DNA from: Mermis nigrescens
Lineage: Eukaryota > Nematoda > Enoplea > Mermithida > Mermithidae
Assembly (NCBI GenBank): GCA_036768485.1
Contig: JAVLUZ010000154.1
Span: 5,002,724 to 5,066,723, forward strand
DNA length: 64,000 bases
Direction of reading: 5' to 3'
The notes beneath the pieces are model-generated. The model was not told where the DNA came from, did not search any database, and saw only the letters and a program-made list of their open reading frames with translations. Position 1 is the stretch's first letter. Each line of letters begins with the position of its first letter. Shown here one piece after another: positions 39,801 to 46,004 of the stretch. The position numbers were made by a program, and so were the translations under genes.

Positions 39801-42800
39801 TAAATTTGATAATTTAATTAATTAACTAATCGATTAAATTTTTTCTTTCAAATTGGGCAGGTTATGCAAATTGTCAATTTATTTATGTTATTTACAGTGA
39901 TCGTATCGGGGTCAGATTTTCACCCCCGATCGGGGTCGGGGATGAAAAACCCCGGTTTTCGGGGTCGGGGTCGGGGTCGGGGTTGAAGATTAACAATTAA
40001 CATTGCATGATTACATACCAATTTGAAGAGGATAAAAACGATACCTTCACTTGTTTGTAGAGCATACTAATAAAGCTGGTTATATTCAACATTTTATTTT
40101 CATTCCAAGTTCAAGCATGGTTTTAGCAATTTAGCATTACTTTCAATTTTAATCACTAATCGCTCTCGCTTTTTCGTATTCTTCCACAGTTTTTTCATAA
40201 CGGTTTTCTATGGCGCACTGATTGTAGAGGAGCCAATAGCACGAAGCGCCGAAAATTTTCGAAATTTTTACCGTTTTCATGTAGAATTTACGCCTTTTTA
40301 TTGACAAACAGTTCGGAAATCATAAGTGGCGCAAAGCATCAAGAAATTCAGTCATATTTTACCGCCCTAAGACGATAATCGGCAGTGCTAAGCGCAGGAA
40401 AATTTTGACGTTTTTACTCTTTAAACTCAACTTATACCGCTTAAATCATACAGAACAGATAAACTGATTGCGGCGCGAAGCATCGAAAATTTTTAAAAAT
40501 TCCTAATCCTTTTCACCTTTTCTGTCCTCCTAAAAATCTCTTTCAATATGTAGAACGAGATTGTACAGCTGGGGGTCTGGGGTGGCGCGCTCAAGCGCCA
40601 CCAGCGAGGTCCAGAGCAGAACTCCCGAAAATTTTGTAAAAAAGCACTCTAATTTTTAATTAGTGAAGTTAAAATTTTCGCAAATTGGCAAAATCTCGGT
40701 TCTGAATTAAGTCCAAAAAAACTTAAAATTGATGAACACCTACACTGCACAAAACTTCTGAGCTGAAATGCGTTTTTCGACCTCTACTAAGTATGTAGCG
40801 CAGCAACGGGTCGCAACCAATAAGTCATTGAAAGATGTATCAATGAGAATTTTGTTCTTACCATTTTCAGGCCCATTTGTGGTCTTCTTATTAACTAGTT
40901 CAGAAAACAGAAGATGCGCAAAAACACAAGAAAATTTGGCCTTTCCTTTCATTTAAAATAGAATAATGTGTCCTTGTAAAGAAAGATAAACAAAGCAGAG
41001 AATAGATAAATCGGTCCGCAAACATTTTCGCACTTTTACTATTATGTTCAACAAGCATGTGCAGTTTCATTCAATGAACTAATAGTGCATTAAATCACTA
41101 AAGTGCTGCGAAGTGCTGGATTATTTTAACAGATTCAAGCTTCTAAATTCATTGGATCTGTATCACAATATAATAATAATGACTTGGCGCGAAGCGCCGG
41201 AAAGTTTTGACATTTGTGCCTCTTTAAACTCAATGTTCTGGACACATTGCGCCAGAAAAATCATTATAATTTCTGAAGCGTTCCGGGTGCATGCTGCCTC
41301 ATTCCTCCCGGCTATGCCTGTGATTCTCGCAGTAATTTCGGCGCACTTCAAAATGGAAATATGCGAACATGTATGCTGCGTCTTAACAACATAGCGACCA
41401 GGCGTACTTTTGTAAAATATCGAGTGTCGAGTTTAACATATTAATTTTGCTGGTGAATGAATCGTCCTTGTTCCGAATTTATCTGCTATTTATACAATTC
41501 TTCTATGTACCAACAAATAAAATGCTATAGCTCAGCCCTGAAAAAGGTTCAACCCCGACTCGAAAAATCATGCCCCCGGTCGGGGGTCGGGGTCGGGGGT
41601 TTAGGCCGGGGTTTTTCGGGGTCGGGGTCGGGGTCCCCGTACGATCACTGGTTATTTATAATTATTACGCTATTTATGTATCAATTATAATTATTCGATA
41701 CCGATTTCAGCCGAGTCTTGTTTAAACTGGCGCAATCGTATATCAAATGGTCGCCGTTTACGATTTCGATGCAAGCGTGTCGCTTAGACACATTCTGAAC
41801 ACAACGCCGTACTACAATTTGAAATTTTTCGCAAAAATTAAAATTAGAAATTAAAATAAATTGAACATGCGGGGATAAATTAATTACAATTACGCTTATG
41901 TTTACATGAATTATTTTAGCACGCATGTTGAAGATAAAAGACATTTTTAAATCAAGTTATTGTAAATTAACTCAAATTTTTAGAATAGAAAGTCAGTCGT
42001 TCCGTATTCCTTTGAACGCACAAAAATATTTCATAACTTGTGGCTAAAAACTCGAGTTTTGCGCGTAAATTAGGATTTTTCGTTTCTTCTTGAGCCAAAA
42101 AAGACGTTTTTTATCGCTATTACTCCTTTAGCCGAAAATTGGCCAAGTAACTTCAAAATTTATGGCCTTGCATGAGTAATTTGTTTACTCTTTTCTCTTA
42201 ATTATTTTAGTTCCATTATTTATTATTTATTTATTGTTTTTATTTTTTACGCGGACCAGGGAGCGTTATGGTGTGGGGACCCAAAGTCGGTCGATTCTCG
42301 TCATCCCTTCCCCACCCAAGTCAAAAAATTATTACCCCCAAACTATAATTTCCCATGGTCAAAAGTTCAGTTTTGTGGGTCAAATATGAAAAATGATTAA
42401 AGTACCATATTTAAAATGTTTTAATGTGAAAAACTGCATTTTTCAGTATTTTTCATCCTATTCTGACCCATTTCGTCACTTTTTAAAGTAGAAAATATGA
42501 GAATTCATCGAAAATTGTGACTTTTCAGATCATTTTAACTCCATTCTAGGAATTTTATTAGTAATCAAAATCGAAATGTACTAGTCGGCGCGAAGCGCCG
42601 AAAAAAGTTTAATATCTTTGCTACTTTTATTCCTAAAAATAAAGCAGAAAATGTCTCTGATACTTCAAAATCGTCGGATAGTGCTTCGAGTCTAGGACTC
42701 TGAGGTGAGGTTACATCCCTCACCACCCCCCCTCAAAAAGAATGTAAGCCCAACACCTCTGCCCCACTTTTTCAGCAAAAATTTGCGCTTTTGGCCATTA

Positions 42801-45800
42801 AAAGATACTTAACGGAGGTCATTTACCGCAGCCCATCTGAAGTGGCCAACAGGCATGTAGCTGGCCGTCCTATTTTGGGGGCAACACCAATTTTTGGGGG
42901 GACTAAGCCCAAAAAGGCCAAAAATAGCACAAAATAACGATTAAAAAGTCCTATTTTGCCGATTTTTCTGAATTTTGGAGGGTTCGTACCCCCCCCCATT
43001 TCCCCCGGAGCTATGTGCCTGGTGGCCAACTAAACCTCCCAAAATTTTGAGCTGTTAAATGTCTGAGGGATCACCATCCAAAGTTGCTCGACTCCCATTT
43101 TCCCATACTTTTAGTCAAGCTATTTAGTTTTTTCAGACCTTTTCATAGCAACTTCCATCGCCATTTTTGACCGAAAATAGGTCAATACCCTGAAAGTAGC
43201 CAATTAAGCCTCGCGCTCACTAAATTCTGAGCCGCCGTAATATTTAAGCTCCAGACATCCGAATTCCACTCCACGATTAAAACACACTCAGCTTGAAGGG
43301 TACAAATAAATTGCATCAAAAGCTATTAATTATTTTAAAATTGGAGGAAAGTTGAAATTTAATTATTGCTTTAATTTTAATCGTTAAGTTGAGGTTTAAA
43401 AATAATTTAAATTGAAAAATGGCCGAAACCTAGCTGAAATGCAAATTAACGGCGCATCCTTCATGACGACCAATCTCGTTTTTGCCAGGAAAAATTGGAA
43501 ACTCGGACGGATGCGTTCCTTCGCTGTTCCGGTCTACGATTTCCAAGAAAGCGACCTATCAGACACAATCTTGTTCACATGGGCGGATTTAAGAAGAAGG
43601 CGGAATTTTCTGAAAATTTCTAGAAAAGATGCTTTTTTAAAGCGTTTTTAGCTATTTATTCGCTCAAAAGTGTCAAATTTTCGGCGCTTCGCGCCATTAT
43701 ACTCATGTTTTGGCTATATTTTGTTCAATTTGTTTCAACTTTTGTGATTTTTTTCGAAATTTTTTTCTGTTTTTATGCTCTAGAAAGATAGAACATCGTC
43801 AGAAACGCTGAAAAACGATGTTTTTGACGAGTACCTAGCATTTTTGAACCCAAAAAGCACGTTATAATTTAACCCCCCCCCCTAGAATTCCCAAGCTGTG
43901 CTTGTATGGGTCTGAGTAGGGTATTACTTCTACCTAAGGATCCAAGACTAGAGTCACTGTCATACAATTTTAAACTATTGAAATTTCTGTTTTTTTGGGT
44001 TGCAAAGACGTTAAAATTCTTTCCACCGAGTAGTAAATTTCTGTTTTGTTTACCCATTAAATGCCACGAAGGAAGTTAAAATGATTTAAAAAGTCAAAAT
44101 TTCCGATGAATTCTTATATATTCTACTAATAAAAGTGACCAAACGAGTCAGGCAGGACTGAATGAAAAGTACTACAAATGCAGTTTTCTAGATTAAAATA
44201 TTTCGTATAGGATGTTTTAATCATTTTTCAAATTTGACCTGTCACAAATTTCTGGATCCACCCCATGAACTTTTAAAATCGCCATAATCGTTATTTTCAC
44301 TACATGTACATAGATAAGGTGCCTAGTACTTAATGCTTTTATAATCAAAGATCGGCTACACTGACTAGACTATCCACATCAAAAAAGGATTAAAAATGAG
44401 AATTTTGTTTGGACAAATGCGCCCTTTTCACCATAAAATTATTCGGTTCCTCCGACAAAAATGGCCCTTTCCGTATGAAAAAAAATTATTGACTTCCTAC
44501 GCGACTGAAAAAACACTCATTCTGAACACCATCAATTATAGCACTTAGGGCCATATTTACGGTGGCCGAAAAAAATATTGAAAGGAATTATAATACAAGG
44601 AAAGATAGGAAAATTCCATCACTGTTATATAATCTTCAAATTTTGGCTCAAACGAGACCTAAAAACAGAAATTTTCATAGCCTTTTGAGTCAGAAAAACA
44701 ATATTTTCGAAAAATTAGGTTTTATGATCTTAATCGGTAGAACATGTGGAAAAAAGTCAAAAATGCGGTTTTTGCGAGCTATCCATTCTACCGAAGTTTT
44801 CGAGATATAAGCTAGTTTATGTTCGGTTCGCCCCACCCCACACATTCCCATAGAGGGTATTAGCCCCACCTCAGGGTCTGAGACTTGAATCACTGTCAGA
44901 CGATTTTGAGCTATCAAACATTTTCTGCGTGATTTTTGTGTAAAAAAGCAGCGAAGATATCAAAAGTTTTTTTCGGCGCTTCGCGCCGACTACATTTCTG
45001 TTTTGTTTACACATAAAATACCTAGAATGAAGCTAAAATGATCTAAAAAGTAAAATTTTCGATGAATTCTTATATTTTTTACTTACAAGAGTGACGAAAC
45101 TAGTCAGAATGGGACAAAAATAAATTAAAAACGCGGTTTTTCACATTAAAACATGCTACATAAGGATGTTTTAGCCATTTTTCATATTTGACCTGCAAAA
45201 AAAGGCTAGACTCTAAATTTGGTGGTCCTTAATTTTGGGATTTTACCCTCCCTGAACTTTCGACCTTGGGAACTATGCCCCACCCCCACTCCCTTGGCCG
45301 AATCCTGGATACGGGTCTGATAACACTGTGTAATCGAACTTCAGTCTCTCCCTTCGATCACCCCTAACTGGCCCATCTACGTTGTCAACAAACGTAGATT
45401 ACGTAATTATCTAATTTGTGAATAGATTGAGCACACATTGCATATATACATGCACATAGGGGGTGAGGGGTACAACTCCCCTGAAGGGTCAGCCGGACAG
45501 GTACTGTCCGGCGATTTTAAGCTGATGGAACCTTTTTTGCATTATTTTTGAGGTCAAAAGCAGTAAAAACGTCAAAGGTTTTCCGACGCTTCGCGCCATA
45601 TTAGTACTTTTAAGTACGTTTTATTCAAAAAGCGCCCAAAATTGATAAATTTTTGCATTTTTAGAGTTAAAAGTGATACAATGCAGTCAAAATGGACTAA
45701 AAATGCTTTTAAAATTCAAGATTACCACGAAAAAAACATTTTATAGACTATTTTGATCGTTAAAACAGCAAAAAAAATCGTAAACATTAAAATTTACTGT

Positions 45801-46004
45801 TTTGGATGTTTGGGATTTCACCCCCCCCCTTGCTCACCCTGACCTTGTGTACCTATGACACAGGGTGTCAATAATCGAGGAGGATTTTACCGGTTTCTTC
45901 CTGTGAAGAGATAAAATATTTTCGTCAAGTTGATCGACGCTTTTATCCGAATCCTGACTAAAATCCGCCGTAATTAACGGTTGAGTTTGTTCGAAGACAT
46001 CCAT
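718..46004 (-). CDS. MDC1-like FHA/BRCT DNA-damage mediator, 12 exons, 3' end outside window
   Basis: Reconstructed gene reading right to left; exons are listed separately. Inferred role: nuclear scaffold whose tandem BRCTs bind phosphorylated H2A.X at DNA breaks and whose FHA domain binds phospho-threonine partners, as known for MDC1. What is seen: an N-terminus with TQ (residues 7-8) and SQ (16-17); an FHA domain with the GR, S-x-x-H and N-x-T positions conserved (EIGRH, VSKRHA, SLNKT); about 320 residues of acidic/basic linker; then BRCT1 (ALTGFDEADSSNLK, GTVVDSVHDATFLVAEKI, LLCALARGIPVLQSKW) and the start of BRCT2 (PLYAGYSIFVTPSVKPAPDQ). These BRCT strings follow human MDC1 and PTIP order; the N-terminal FHA and the absence of further BRCTs favour MDC1. 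Ten of eleven junctions have usable phase; the FHA exon 2/3 join and intron 10 are unresolved. Introns run from 45 bp to about 8.2 kb and are transposon-filled. The rest of BRCT2 must lie left of the window. Confidence 0.85.
1260..1440. mobile_element. M3-type MITE fragment
   Basis: Carries the M3 core (atagagggtcgatcgagaa, then aattcccatgctttgcatg) seen also at 43.6, 46.2 and 63.4 kb; termini are degraded. Confidence 0.5.
1975..2431. mobile_element. Two M1 MITE copies, one inserted in the other
   Basis: 1975-2230 is a reverse-oriented M1 copy ending gctgcccacgtat; 2231-2431 is the rest of a second M1 copy in the same orientation, ending gctgcccacctat. The second lacks its left end, consistent with the first having landed in it at ggtatgcac. 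The left part of the first includes long G runs. Confidence 0.7.
2495..2594 (-). CDS. MDC1-like exon 11, BRCT1 C-terminal half
   Basis: Acceptor CATTTCAG|ATTAAG, 33 codons plus one base, donor AAAG|GTCCGC (phase 1). KRTTKLLCALARGIPVLQ and SKWLKDS match MDC1/PTIP RT-x-KFL-x-A, G-I-P-I and the invariant BRCT Trp. Exon 12 begins with AT, so the split codon is GAT (Asp), in frame. Confidence 0.85.
2640..2722 (-). CDS. MDC1-like exon 10, BRCT1 core
   Basis: Acceptor GTTTACAG|ATGATA (phase 0), 27 codons plus two bases, donor ATTTC|GTAAATT. Encodes MIRRLNGTVVDSVHDATFLVAEKI, i.e. helix 1, strand 2 and strand 3 of BRCT1 (GG-like turn, D-A-T-x-L-V). The acceptor is strong; the donor leads into a 45-bp gap before exon 11 with a phase conflict. 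Confidence 0.8.
2927..3199 (+). mobile_element. M1 MITE with 9-bp duplication GCGGTCACC
   Basis: Forward M1 copy of 273 bp. Target duplications are at 2918-2926 and 3200-3208. The core (ggtggtatgacgataaaaac, ctatccattggtggcat) matches the other copies. Confidence 0.85.
3818..4076 (-). mobile_element. M1 MITE
   Basis: Reverse copy, 259 bp, flanked by GCTCCAGAC (3809-3817) and GATCCAGAC (4077-4085), a 9-bp duplication with one mismatch. Confidence 0.8.
4565..5179 (+). mobile_element. H4 hAT-like MITE
   Basis: About 615 bp beginning caagggcggattaa and ending gatccgccactg, so imperfect CAGTGGCGGATTAAG termini; flanks CGTAAGAT and CATAAGAC could be an aged 8-bp duplication. No transposase is left. 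The core matches 5438-6024 and 25464-26511. Confidence 0.7.
5438..6024 (+). mobile_element. H4 hAT-like MITE
   Basis: Second H4 copy in the same orientation (caggggcgaattt ... accgccactg). Flanks AGAATTGA and TGAATTGA fit an 8-bp duplication. It shares gtttcaaaacaattttaaca, gcttcgcgct and ggacctatttttgactg blocks with the other copies. Confidence 0.75.
6025..7720. other. Intron 9 sequence without recognised feature
   Basis: AT-rich, low repetition within this window. An 82-codon minus ORF at 6915-7163 has no start, splice or neighbour support. I see nothing else to name. Confidence 0.4.
7725..7890 (-). mobile_element. Short M1-related MITE (M1b)
   Basis: Starts gtgggcgtggggg, ends gctgcccatgtat; carries cgcaatttggccccatcgga and cagaattttactgctgccc. 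Related short copies lie at about 8431-8520, 9960-10105, 12140-12325, 12815-12950 and 38720-38870. Confidence 0.6.
8524..8745 (+). mobile_element. M1 MITE
   Basis: Forward M1 copy (catagtgggcggcacc ... aggcccaggtatg) adjoining an M1b fragment at 8431-8520. No clear duplication. Confidence 0.65.
9398..9653 (+). mobile_element. M1 MITE with 9-bp duplication GGTTTGGAC
   Basis: The clearest forward copy, starting CATACGTGGGCAGC and ending CGCCCAGGTGT. Perfect duplications at 9389-9397 and 9654-9662. Two ctgggggggg/tatttt blocks near the right end. Confidence 0.9.
10322..10473 (-). mobile_element. M1 MITE, internally deleted
   Basis: Reverse copy of 152 bp lacking the central attgaattctggggg block, flanked by TGCCCAAG at 10314-10321 and 10474-10481. 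Confidence 0.8.
10551..10762 (+). mobile_element. M2 MITE
   Basis: Begins catgtaacggctcggaattt and ends ggatccccatccccctgta. Contains ggccggaaatcg and gtcaaaattttctggc-like blocks shared with 13.1, 18.7, 38.5 and 47.2-47.7 kb. Confidence 0.7.
10926..11122 (-). CDS. MDC1-like exon 9, basic linker and start of BRCT1
   Basis: Acceptor AATTTAG|CACAAA, 197 bp, donor AAACAA|GTGAAA (phase 0). It starts with a basic, NLS-like run (NKKPTAKRARLTKK, later EPKKKAKAV), then the first BRCT strand and helix, FKIALTGFDEADSSNLKQ, which matches the BRCT pattern V-L-F/L-T-G-F followed by a Lys/Leu helix. It joins in phase to exon 10. Confidence 0.8.
11231..11456 (+). mobile_element. M1 MITE, diverged
   Basis: Forward M1 copy (catatgagcagcattaaaat ... 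cacgcccaggtgtg); flanks ggttttagc and gtttaaccc suggest an eroded duplication. It lies 109 bp upstream of exon 9 in transcript order. Confidence 0.65.
11630..11990 (+). mobile_element. M3-type MITE
   Basis: Contains gcgtttatcgctatctgctt, a ctctagaaagaagggcatga block and the end aatttccatgctgtgaatgt. Confidence 0.55.
12140..12325 (-). mobile_element. M1b MITE
   Basis: Reverse copy (catacataggcgagggcgtg ... ctgctacccacgtat); flanks ggttttagcc / gatttcagcc resemble an old duplication. Confidence 0.55.
13075..13287 (+). mobile_element. M2 MITE
   Basis: Forward M2 copy (atgcaacggctcaaaatttg ... cccatcccctgcatgtatg) with the same ggtaaatgacc and tcaaaattttctggcttcgg blocks as 10.6 kb. Confidence 0.7.
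13290..14840. other. Intron 8 AT-rich sequence without recognised feature
   Basis: Very AT-rich (taattattaa-type runs around 14150-14320); no coding, no clear element ends. Confidence 0.4.
14847..14948 (-). CDS. MDC1-like exon 8, linker
   Basis: Acceptor TCGTTTTAG|ACAGC (enters at phase 1), 102 bp, donor TTCA|GTAATT (phase 1). It encodes the acidic DSSDEGCREDDESLQKIKDR. It is recognised because exon 7 ends in phase 1 and exon 9 requires phase 1. A second donor, ACA|GTATAC near 14821, would not fit exon 9. Confidence 0.65.
15191..15425 (+). mobile_element. M1 MITE with 9-bp duplication GGTCTGGAC
   Basis: Forward copy, 235 bp, perfect duplications at 15182-15190 and 15426-15434. It is followed by catacctgggcaatgac, the terminus of the M10 MITE found whole at 60.8 kb. 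Confidence 0.85.
15552..15891. mobile_element. pogo/Tigger-like MITE flanked by TA
   Basis: Inverted ends CAGTCGAACTCGGATAATGC and, reading the right end inwards, CAGTCAAACTCGGATAACGC; 340 bp with TA at 15550-15551 and 15892-15893. The motif cggataatgcac recurs internally. CAGT ends with TA duplication are typical of Tc1/mariner-pogo elements (family assignment inferred). Confidence 0.75.
15923..18680. repeat. Composite repeat C6, copy 1
   Basis: One end is the palindrome ggtagcgcgatagcgctacc; next come about 1.8 kb of degenerate units rich in gtgtaaa/tttacac; the other end is a unit with about 170-bp inverted arms (17795-17960 and 18507-18680) around about 550 bp. Orientation is opposite to copies 2 and 3. 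Contains a (tcta)n patch at 17965-18030. No coding capacity seen. Confidence 0.75.
18722..18950 (-). mobile_element. M2 MITE with duplication ATGGGGAG
   Basis: Reverse M2 copy, 229 bp, starting CATACATGTAACAGGGG and ending CGTTACAGGTATT. Duplications at 18714-18721 and 18951-18958. This copy defines the M2 ends. Confidence 0.8.
19250..19710 (-). mobile_element. M5 element, degraded
   Basis: Contains tttgtacacgtacaaatata, gtccccaaaagtctttgtac, ttggtagcgtattttagcca and ends ctttgccgaatacaaaaaag, matching the reverse of the M5 copies at 25.7 and 59.9 kb. Confidence 0.65.
20030..20195. repeat. Solo C6 inverted arm
   Basis: Single arm (cctccttttacatccttaag, ccaagtatattcat) of the kind that occurs in pairs in the C6 composites; no partner nearby. 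Confidence 0.6.
20200..20430. repeat. F8 foldback fragment
   Basis: Matches one half of the foldback at 36.9-37.6 kb (tctttaggtctctggcaatt, ttctttattgttcaaatttc, gtggcgagcactgtat). Confidence 0.6.
20695..20908 (-). CDS. MDC1-like exon 7, linker
   Basis: Acceptor TGTGTAAAG|TGTCAT (phase 0), 71 codons plus one base, donor CTAAAAG|GTATTG (phase 1). It encodes CHEFLIKQNEALKGRATM and the basic/serine-rich KGAKHRAQSDKSLRISSGSD. Without splicing the frame runs on 14 codons to a stop at 20654; the phase-1 donor is preferred because G plus AC from exon 8 gives an Asp in an acidic DSSDEG run. Confidence 0.7.
22038..25318. repeat. Composite repeat C6, copy 2
   Basis: Inverted-arm unit (22038-22235 and 22670-22856), then about 2.4 kb of units with gtgtaaactttacac, spaced roughly 180-200 bp and sharing cattataaccggag-like and tgtagcccttgatccg blocks, and the end ggtacgcgctaacgcgctacc. 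Inserted in H9. Two neighbouring units (23397-23490 and 23517-23630) are nearly identical. Confidence 0.75.
25464..26511 (+). mobile_element. H4 hAT-like MITE interrupted by M5
   Basis: CAGGGGCGGATTTGAGG ... AATCCGCCACTG, duplication ACTATGGA (25456-25463) / ACTATAGA (26512-26519). Split by the M5 insertion at 25655-26082; otherwise collinear with the 5.4-kb copy. Confidence 0.8.
25655..26082 (+). mobile_element. M5 element with 9-bp duplication CCTGGAAGC
   Basis: 428 bp inserted in H4, exact duplications at 25646-25654 and 26083-26091. Contains attcggcaaagatttttcgc, the two gtacaaag/gtacatg blocks and a gcgcttcgcgccg hairpin. Right end gtacaaaaaaacactg. Confidence 0.85.
27000..28570. other. 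Intron 6 sequence: F8 fragment, then AT-rich DNA
   Basis: 27003-27180 matches the end of the F8 foldback (aatatgcttcataggataat, cgacgtgttaaacat). 27390-27560 is a worn M1/M3-like core. The rest is A/T-rich homopolymer-like sequence without a feature. Confidence 0.5.
28575..28778 (-). CDS. MDC1-like exon 6, linker
   Basis: Acceptor TATTTAAG|GACTGG, 68 codons, donor ATG|GTTGAA (phase 0). It contains DDSQLGEAD (an SQ site) and the acidic HLSEIDSENGEVPEKSVDD. A downstream donor, TCGC|GTTAGT, looks stronger but would break the frame with exon 7. The exon sits alone in a 15-kb repeat desert. Confidence 0.7.
29047..29957. mobile_element. H11 hAT-like element with nested insertion
   Basis: Inverted ends CAGGCCCGTATCCAGGA and CCTGGATACGGGCCTG; duplications TGTTTGTA (29039-29046) and TGTATGTA (29958-29965). 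A 478-bp element (29161-29638) with gggtccgccgggtacccgg ends is inserted and flanked by a 14-bp direct repeat CCACTAGAGCTGTA. Isolated H11 ends also occur near 20608, 45305 and 60296. Confidence 0.75.
31897..32066 (+). mobile_element. H7 hAT-like MITE inside the hAT relic
   Basis: 170 bp, ends CAGGCACGTAGCTGG / CAACGTGCCTG, perfect duplication TTCATCCG (31889-31896, 32067-32074). Core shared with 35.7 and 42.85 kb. Confidence 0.85.
32075..32411 (+). pseudogene. hAT transposase C-terminal (dimerisation) domain, frameshifted
   Basis: One frame reads DPLDFWRKNG near 32152-32181; the next frame continues YPALASLARKYLSPPPTSTP and SERLFSTSGN, then LLPERLKTLVYLAKNL before a stop at 32411. This is the conserved hATC motif (W-x-x-N ... 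YP-x-L-x-x-LAR-x-YL ... PTS-x-x-SER-x-FS-x-G). The shift lies at the A run around 32170-32180. The N-terminal transposase is missing, so it cannot be active. Confidence 0.85.
34980..35700. other. Intron 5 sequence without recognised feature
   Basis: T-rich runs with two loosely similar blocks (ttttcggaaaattttcggatatggc near 35310 and tcggtaaattttcgaatatggc near 35508). No element ends or coding seen. Confidence 0.4.
35713..35897 (+). mobile_element. H7 hAT-like MITE
   Basis: Starts caggcacgtacatagctggc; core caaaaaggccaaaaatagca identical to the other copies. Flanks aggcccac / aggccacc fit an eroded duplication. Confidence 0.7.
36577..36825 (-). CDS. MDC1-like exon 5, linker
   Basis: Acceptor TTTTCAG|CTGAAC, 83 codons, donor GCC|GTATGC, all phase 0. 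The exon is GC- and CpG-rich against its AT-rich surroundings, an independent sign of coding. It encodes an acidic, Ala/Asp-rich stretch (VGSDDDSPDGIAAANGDAD) and ends DTPFTYADALAARKKRPA. No folded domain is evident, as expected for the MDC1 linker. A short FHA-to-linker exon between this one and exon 4 is possible. Confidence 0.75.
36925..37554. mobile_element. F8 foldback element
   Basis: About 630 bp with arms of about 130 bp: left gttgacgctctaatatgctt, agagcttgtta, aaaacgtcggt; right, inwards, gttgacgcgctaatatgctt, agagcttgtc, aacacgtcggt. The centre contains oppositely oriented gacctaa/ttaggtc blocks. It sits just upstream of exon 5 in transcript order. Confidence 0.7.
38471..38715 (-). 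mobile_element. M2 MITE followed by M1b fragment
   Basis: Reverse M2 copy (acttgtaacaggggtgaggg ... ttggaggcgttacgtgg); an M1b fragment continues at 38720-38870 ending cagaattccgctgctgtcc. Confidence 0.6.
39706..39777 (-). CDS. MDC1-like exon 4, last FHA strands
   Basis: Acceptor CTTTAG|AAAACA and donor TGC|GTTTCA, both phase 0, 24 codons. LLPGIRYELVDGARLTLGDI is the typical closing segment of FHA domains, parallel to MDC1 VLSPGVSHRLRDQELILFAD. The ORF is too short for normal gene finders; it is supported by exact phase agreement with exon 3. Confidence 0.85.
39895..41650. mobile_element. H9 hAT-like element in intron 3
   Basis: Ends CAGTGATCGTATCGGGG and CCCCGTACGATCACTG, perfect duplication GTTATTTA (39887-39894, 41651-41658). 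Reverse orientation relative to the 21.8-kb copy. The (cggggt)n arms at 39913-39985 and 41575-41640 are longer. About 40205-41330 is extra sequence carrying three GCGAAGC hairpins. Confidence 0.85.
41702..41794 (-). CDS. MDC1-like exon 3, FHA core
   Basis: Acceptor GTTCAG|AAT (phase 0), 31 codons, donor TCG|GTATCG (phase 0). It contains VSKRHACIEI and IYDCASLNKTRL, the FHA S-x-x-H and N-x-T signature. An alternative acceptor at TTGTAG (exon start 41811) would add about five residues and give human-like spacing, but its phase does not fit the exon 2 donor. A hAT-like element (39895-41650) ends about 50 bp downstream of the donor. Confidence 0.85.
42290..42640 (-). repeat. R12 dispersed repeat
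   Basis: Reverse copy of a repeat seen forward at 43905-44290, 44820-45250 and 45455-45830; blocks include catttttcatatttgacc, gatgaattcttata and gaagctaaaatgatct, and a GGCGCTTCGCGCCG hairpin in most copies. Confidence 0.6.
42850..43021 (+). mobile_element. H7 hAT-like MITE with duplication GTGGCCAA
   Basis: 172 bp, ends CAGGCATGTAGCTGGCC / AGCTATGTGCCTG; perfect duplications at 42842-42849 and 43022-43029. Confidence 0.85.
43451..43555 (-). CDS. MDC1-like exon 2, N-terminal half of FHA domain
   Basis: Acceptor TGATAG|GTCGCT, phase 0, then 35 codons with FHA strands 1-2: VAFLEIVD, FPIFPGKNEIGRHEGCA. The Arg of EIGRH is the conserved phosphate-binding FHA arginine. The frame stays open for NLHFS and then meets TAG (43430-43432). 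The only usable donor I see before the stop is GCC|GTTAAT, which would drop the third strand unless a microexon follows. Confidence 0.8.
43580..45830. repeat. Cluster of M3 and R12 repeats
   Basis: M3-type copy 43590-43905 (gctctagaaagatagaacat ... aattcccaagctgtgcttgt), then R12 copies at 43905-44290, 44820-45250, 45455-45830. Fills intron 1 of the MDC1-like gene. No exon found here. Confidence 0.55.
45891..46004 (-). CDS. MDC1-like exon 1 (start exon)
   Basis: Thirty-eight codons from ATG (46002-46004) to a CCG|GTAAAA donor, phase 0. The start MDVFEQTQPL carries a TQ at residues 7-8 and an SQ at 16-17. In human MDC1 the ATM-phosphorylated Thr4 of an N-terminal TQ binds the FHA domain of a second MDC1 molecule; the TQ here could do the same (inference). 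The last residues, KKP, join directly to the first FHA strand. A 5' untranslated exon further right cannot be excluded. Confidence 0.75.

Noticed and set aside
41113..41394. 93-codon plus ORF
   Set aside because: Lies inside the H9 element between its ends and has no recognisable motif.
42586..42600. GGCGC-GAA-GCGCC hairpins as transcription terminators
   Set aside because: A stem plus T-run resembles a bacterial terminator, but the DNA is eukaryotic, the motif occurs in both orientations and lies inside repeats.
43412..43651. 79-codon plus ORF
   Set aside because: Antisense shadow of the FHA exon on the minus strand, running on into an M3-type repeat.
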